64,000 bases of DNA, taken from contig NZ_WYET01000004.1 in NCBI RefSeq assembly GCF_013376415.1, positions 1-64,000 on the forward strand, given 5' to 3'. Below, in pieces: positions 60,296 through 64,000 of this stretch. The notes below the pieces were generated by a model, which saw only the letters and a list, made by a program, of their open reading frames with translations, was not told where the DNA came from and searched no databases. The translations under genes and the position numbers were made by a program. Numbering within the stretch: position 1 is the stretch's first letter; each line of letters starts with the position of its first letter. Origin of the DNA: Flagellimonas chongwuensis. GTDB lineage: Bacteria; Bacteroidota; Bacteroidia; Flavobacteriales; Flavobacteriaceae.

Positions 60296-62923
60296 ATGGA
60301 AGAGAACGAAGAACTGAACGATGAAAGTTTAGATTACCAAGACGAATCCCAAGATAGCCTAGTAAAGGTTACAGGGATGTACAAGGATTGGTTTTTAGAT
60401 TATGCTTCATACGTTATCCTGGAGCGCGCCGTACCTGCCATCGAAGATGGATTCAAGCCCGTACAGCGAAGAATAATGCACTCGCTCAAAGAACTGGATG
60501 ATGGCCGTTACAACAAAGTGGCCAATGTGGTAGGGCATACCATGCAGTACCACCCCCACGGTGATGCCAGTATTGCCGATGCCATGGTACAGATAGGGCA
60601 AAAAGATTTACTTATAGATACCCAAGGTAACTGGGGAAACATTTTAACAGGTGATGGTGCAGCAGCTCCACGTTATATAGAGGCACGACTGTCCAAATTT
60701 GCCTTGGAAGTGGTGTACAGTCCAAAAATTACGGAGTGGCAGTTATCCTATGATGGAAGAAAAAAAGAGCCTGTTAATTTACCCGTCAAGTTTCCACTAT
60801 TACTCGCGCAAGGAGCAGAAGGGATTGCAGTAGGTCTCTCCACAAAAATACTTCCGCACAACTTTAACGAACTTATCGATGCCTCGATAAAGCACTTAAA
60901 AGGCAAGAGATTCACTATAGTTCCGGACTTCCCGACAGCGGGGATCATTGACGTGACCAATTATAACGATGGGATGCGCGGCGGAAAAATCCGTGTGCGG
61001 GCCAAAATTTCCACATTGGACAAGAATACTTTGGTGATCAACGAAATACCCTACGGCACCAACACCTCCTCTTTAATTGACTCCATCTTAAAAGCTAACG
61101 ACAAGGGAAAAATCAAAATAAAAAAGATTGAGGACAACACGGCGGCCGAGGTAGAAATCTTGGTGCATTTGCCAAATGGCATCTCACCCGACAAAACAAT
61201 TGACGCCCTTTATGCGTTCACGGCTTGTGAATCATCCATTTCCCCTCTGGGATGTGTTATCGAGGACAACAAACCTTTGTTCATTGGGGTCAAGGAAATG
61301 TTGGAAAGATCCACAGATAATACCGTGGAGTTACTTAAAGCAGAACTTCAAATTCAATTGGATGAATTGGAAGAGCAATGGCACTTCTCATCTTTGGAGC
61401 GAATCTTTATCGAGAATAGGATTTATCGTGAAATTGAAGAGGAGGAAACCTGGGAGGGCGTTATCGAGGCCATTGATAAAGGGTTAAAACCACATATTAC
61501 CCACTTAAAAAGAGCAGTGACCAAGGATGATATCGTCAGGTTGACCGAAATTCGAATCAAGCGCATTTCAAAGTTTGATTTGGACAAAGCACAACAACTC
61601 ATTGAAAGTTTAGAGGATAGAATCGCCCAGACAAAGCATCACTTGGAGCATTTGGTCGATTTTGCCATCGACTATTTCAAGGAACTCAAAAAGAAATATG
61701 GCGCTGGTCGCGAACGCCAATCCGAAATAAGAATTTTTGATGAAATTGAAGCTACTAAAGTAGTCATCAGAAATACAAAACTATACGTAAACCGGGAAGA
61801 AGGTTTCATCGGAACCTCTTTAAAAAGAGATGAATACGTTACAGATTGTAGCGATATCGATGACATTATCGTTTTCACCCAAAAAGGGGAAATGATGGTG
61901 ACCAAGGTGGATTCCAAAGTATTTGTGGGCAAGAACATTATCCATGTAGCCGTCTTTAAAAAGAAGGACAAACGCACCATTTACAACATGATCTACAAGA
62001 GCATGAAGGGTGGTCCTAGCTACATCAAGAGGTTCAATGTCACCAGTATCACACGGGATAAGATCTATGATCTTGGCGGGGACAAATCTTCTTCGGAAGT
62101 GCTATATTTTTCAGCTAACCCAAATGGAGAGGCCGAAGTGGTCACTGTACTGTTACGTCAATCCGGAAGCATCAAAAAATTGAAATGGGATATCGATTTT
62201 TCGGATGTGCTCATTAAAGGAAGAACATCCAAAGGAAATTTGGTGACCAAATACCCTGTAAAACGCATCGAGCTCAAAGAAAAAGGGGTGTCCACCTTAA
62301 AGCCTCGAAAAATTTGGTTCGATGATGTCGTGAGTCGGTTAAACGTAGATGGAAGAGGGGAATTGCTCGGTGAGTTCAGGGGTGACGACCTCCTTCTGGT
62401 AATAGACCAAAAGGGCGTAGTTAAAACGATTCCACCCGATTTGCTCACCCGTTTTAACGACGACATGATCGTGCTTGAAAAATGGAATCCGGACAAGCCG
62501 ATTTCGGTAGTGCATTATGTAGGCGATAAGGAACGTTTTTACCTAAAACGCTTTTTGGTGGAAAACCCCAATAAGGAAGAAGTGGTCATTGACGAGGACC
62601 CAAAATCTCATTTAGAGCTGGTTTCTACCGACTGGAGGCCGATGCTGGAAATTGAATTTGTCAAACCAAGGGGCAAAGACCCAAAGCCCAACCTTGAAGT
62701 AAATATCGAGGAGTTTATTGCAGTCAAGGGTATCAAAGCATTGGGGAATCAATTGACTCCGGACAAAGTCAAGAACATCAATATTTTGGAGTCACTTCCC
62801 TATGAGGAACCTGAAAAACAAGAACCCGAGGATATAGAGGTAATCGACGAAGAGCAAATAAACAATGATGATACTGATATAGGGACAAAGAATGATAGTT
62901 CTGATCAAACTACTTTGTTTTAA
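60296..62923 (+). CDS. parC: DNA topoisomerase IV subunit A (875 aa)
   Basis: DNA-cleaving subunit. The winged-helix region holds RAVPAIEDGFKPVQRRIMHS near 44-63. VGHTMQYHPHGDASIADAMV lies near 79-98, and the active-site Tyr is in APRYIEARLS near 126-135. Tower, coiled-coil and a C-terminal beta-pinwheel domain follow from about 500 (VIRNTKLYVNREEGF). The GyrA-box is not obvious, in keeping with ParC. An acidic tail after about 830 (EEPEKQEPEDIEVIDEEQIN) is long and probably disordered. Cotranscribed with parE. Confidence 0.93.
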   Translation: MEENEELNDESLDYQDESQDSLVKVTGMYKDWFLDYASYVILERAVPAIEDGFKPVQRRIMHSLKELDDGRYNKVANVVGHTMQYHPHGDASIADAMVQIGQKDLLIDTQGNWGNILTGDGAAAPRYIEARLSKFALEVVYSPKITEWQLSYDGRKKEPVNLPVKFPLLLAQGAEGIAVGLSTKILPHNFNELIDASIKHLKGKRFTIVPDFPTAGIIDVTNYNDGMRGGKIRVRAKISTLDKNTLVINEIPYGTNTSSLIDSILKANDKGKIKIKKIEDNTAAEVEILVHLPNGISPDKTIDALYAFTACESSISPLGCVIEDNKPLFIGVKEMLERSTDNTVELLKAELQIQLDELEEQWHFSSLERIFIENRIYREIEEEETWEGVIEAIDKGLKPHITHLKRAVTKDDIVRLTEIRIKRISKFDLDKAQQLIESLEDRIAQTKHHLEHLVDFAIDYFKELKKKYGAGRERQSEIRIFDEIEATKVVIRNTKLYVNREEGFIGTSLKRDEYVTDCSDIDDIIVFTQKGEMMVTKVDSKVFVGKNIIHVAVFKKKDKRTIYNMIYKSMKGGPSYIKRFNVTSITRDKIYDLGGDKSSSEVLYFSANPNGEAEVVTVLLRQSGSIKKLKWDIDFSDVLIKGRTSKGNLVTKYPVKRIELKEKGVSTLKPRKIWFDDVVSRLNVDGRGELLGEFRGDDLLLVIDQKGVVKTIPPDLLTRFNDDMIVLEKWNPDKPISVVHYVGDKERFYLKRFLVENPNKEEVVIDEDPKSHLELVSTDWRPMLEIEFVKPRGKDPKPNLEVNIEEFIAVKGIKALGNQLTPDKVKNINILESLPYEEPEKQEPEDIEVIDEEQINNDDTDIGTKNDSSDQTTLF

Positions 62924-62986
62924 TGCTTTTTATAGCTAATTTCCCCAATTGAGTTACACACCAAACAGATTGCTTAATACATCTAT

Positions 62987-63952
62987 ATGGACTTTACAAA
63001 CCCGCTGGTATATGGCGTGCCAGTTTTTATTGCTTTCATTCTACTTGAACTTACGTACAGCAAAACCCATGACCATGACCACCATCATGATCTTTACAAT
63101 TGGAAGGATTTAGCTGCCAGTGGTTTTATGGGCATTGGATCAGCAATTCTAGGGCCTTTGTTTAAAGTAGCTTTTGCCATTCTTCTTTTTGAAGGGACGT
63201 ATGAATTGTTCAATCCAGTAGTGGATGGGGTAAGAACAAATATTATGGGTTATGAATCCTTTGGATACGCTTGGTATGTTTGGATTTTGTGTCAATTAGG
63301 TGATGATTTCACCTACTATTGGTTCCATAGGGCAAATCATGAAGTTCGCATTTTATGGGCCGCACATATTGTTCATCACTCATCCGACAACTTTAACTTA
63401 GGGACGGCCATCAGGAATGGATGGTTCACCATTTTGTATAAACCTTTCTTTTATATGTGGTTGCCCGCAATTGGTTTTCCTCCAGAAATGGTTGTAGTTT
63501 GTTTGGGAATTGAAGCCTTATGGCAATTTCAACTACATACCGTTTATGTTCCAAAACTTGGATTTTTGGAGAAAATATTCAACACACATACCATGCACCA
63601 AGTGCATCACGCCCAAAACGTAGAGTATTTGGACAAGAACCACGGAGGATTCTTGAATATCTTTGATAAAATGTTTGGCACCTGGAAAGAACTGGACGAT
63701 GATATTGATGTGAAATACGGTGTAATCCACGCCCCAAACTCATACAACCCCATGGTTATCCTTACGCATGAGTTCAAGGATATCTGGAACGATGTAAAAA
63801 AATCCAAAAAGCTTTCCCATAAATTGATGTACATTTTTGGACCTCCAGGTTGGAGTCACGATGGAAGCACGCTTACCGTGAAACAGCAACAACGATTGTT
63901 CAAAAAACATAAGGAAGCTAGTCCTGAACTCGCTTATCAAAGGCCAAACTAG
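62987..63952 (+). CDS. Sterol desaturase / fatty acid hydroxylase superfamily protein (321 aa)
   Basis: Integral membrane di-iron enzyme. His boxes: FHRANHE near 116-122 (HxxxH), AAHIVHHSSDNFN near 126-138 (HxxHH) and HTMHQVHHAQN near 204-214 (HxxxHH), all conserved. At least four hydrophobic segments (VPVFIAFILLELTY, GSAILGPLFKVAFAILLF). The N-terminal cytoplasmic loop also carries a His/Asp cluster, HDHDHHHD near 25-32. Likely hydroxylates or desaturates a lipid, carotenoid or sterol-like substrate; the exact one cannot be told. Single gene, 63 bases after parC. The stop is followed by 48 bases to the window edge with no feature. Confidence 0.9.
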   Translation: MDFTNPLVYGVPVFIAFILLELTYSKTHDHDHHHDLYNWKDLAASGFMGIGSAILGPLFKVAFAILLFEGTYELFNPVVDGVRTNIMGYESFGYAWYVWILCQLGDDFTYYWFHRANHEVRILWAAHIVHHSSDNFNLGTAIRNGWFTILYKPFFYMWLPAIGFPPEMVVVCLGIEALWQFQLHTVYVPKLGFLEKIFNTHTMHQVHHAQNVEYLDKNHGGFLNIFDKMFGTWKELDDDIDVKYGVIHAPNSYNPMVILTHEFKDIWNDVKKSKKLSHKLMYIFGPPGWSHDGSTLTVKQQQRLFKKHKEASPELAYQRPN

Positions 63953-64000
63953 TTTTACTAGTACCCGGCCAAAAAAACTTGGAAGACCATCAATCTATTT

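Overview
The window is chromosomal DNA of a marine-type member of the Flavobacteriaceae (Bacteroidota). The evidence is two type IX secretion (T9SS) modules with type B C-terminal sorting domains, PorP/SprF and PorE-like OmpA proteins, several proteins typical of flavobacteria (DUF4834, DUF6146-like, DUF6787-like, TIGR02757-like), TAnnTTTG-type -7 promoter boxes and no strong Shine-Dalgarno sequences. I see no rRNA, tRNA, CRISPR array or prophage. Species cannot be named from the window alone.

Region 1-2948 is accessory and visibly richer in A+T. A tyrosine recombinase (1833-2948, minus) is followed, in the same orientation, by two short cassette-like units of two small genes each. Each unit is bounded by its own matched inverted core site: GTTGTAGCAC/GTGCTACAAC around 1016-1709 and GTTGTGCAC/GTGCACAAC around 116-876. 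Between the units lies a 167-bp attC-like element with an 18-bp stem. The second unit ends against the tail of an IS110-type transposase that runs off the left edge. This is the geometry of a reversed-integrase integron, but the recombinase lacks the IntI-specific insertion. It is the best candidate here for an undescribed system.

3097-10818: an acetyltransferase-like protein and an outer-membrane barrel protein (minus), then a plus-strand operon DUF4834 - YfhO-like membrane protein - glycosyltransferase - flippase, with 1-nt stop/start overlaps between the last three, suggesting export of a surface glycan. 10847-24801: a secreted Ser/Arg/Asn-rich protein, then two paralogous operons on the minus strand (adhesin with type B sorting domain, SprF/PorP, PorE-like OmpA). 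They have equal or near-equal gene spacing and share a sequence element upstream. The larger adhesin carries three tandem 378-bp repeats.

24802-36960 is mostly housekeeping: uvrA, an ECF sigma factor with a 47-codon follower gene, an endonuclease III lacking Fe-S cysteines, bcp, a large unassigned protein, a PhnP-like metallo-hydrolase, and the operon BatA-like - dihydroorotase-like (missing metal-binding His) - DUF4870-like - esterase. 37059-46134: a glycosyltransferase with an appended nucleotide-binding domain, an SGNH hydrolase, an S10 carboxypeptidase, a Gfo/Idh/MocA oxidoreductase that overlaps tail to tail with an ADP-ribosylglycohydrolase-like lipoprotein, a TIGR02757-like protein and a LolD-like ATPase. 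46374-64000: msrA-folE, a TonB-dependent receptor with a His/Glu-rich loop and a small Cys/His partner (metal uptake suspected), serC-serA, a LuxC-like acyl-CoA reductase opposite a ferredoxin, ychF, an EamA transporter, the topoisomerase IV pair parE-parC, and a sterol-desaturase-family protein.
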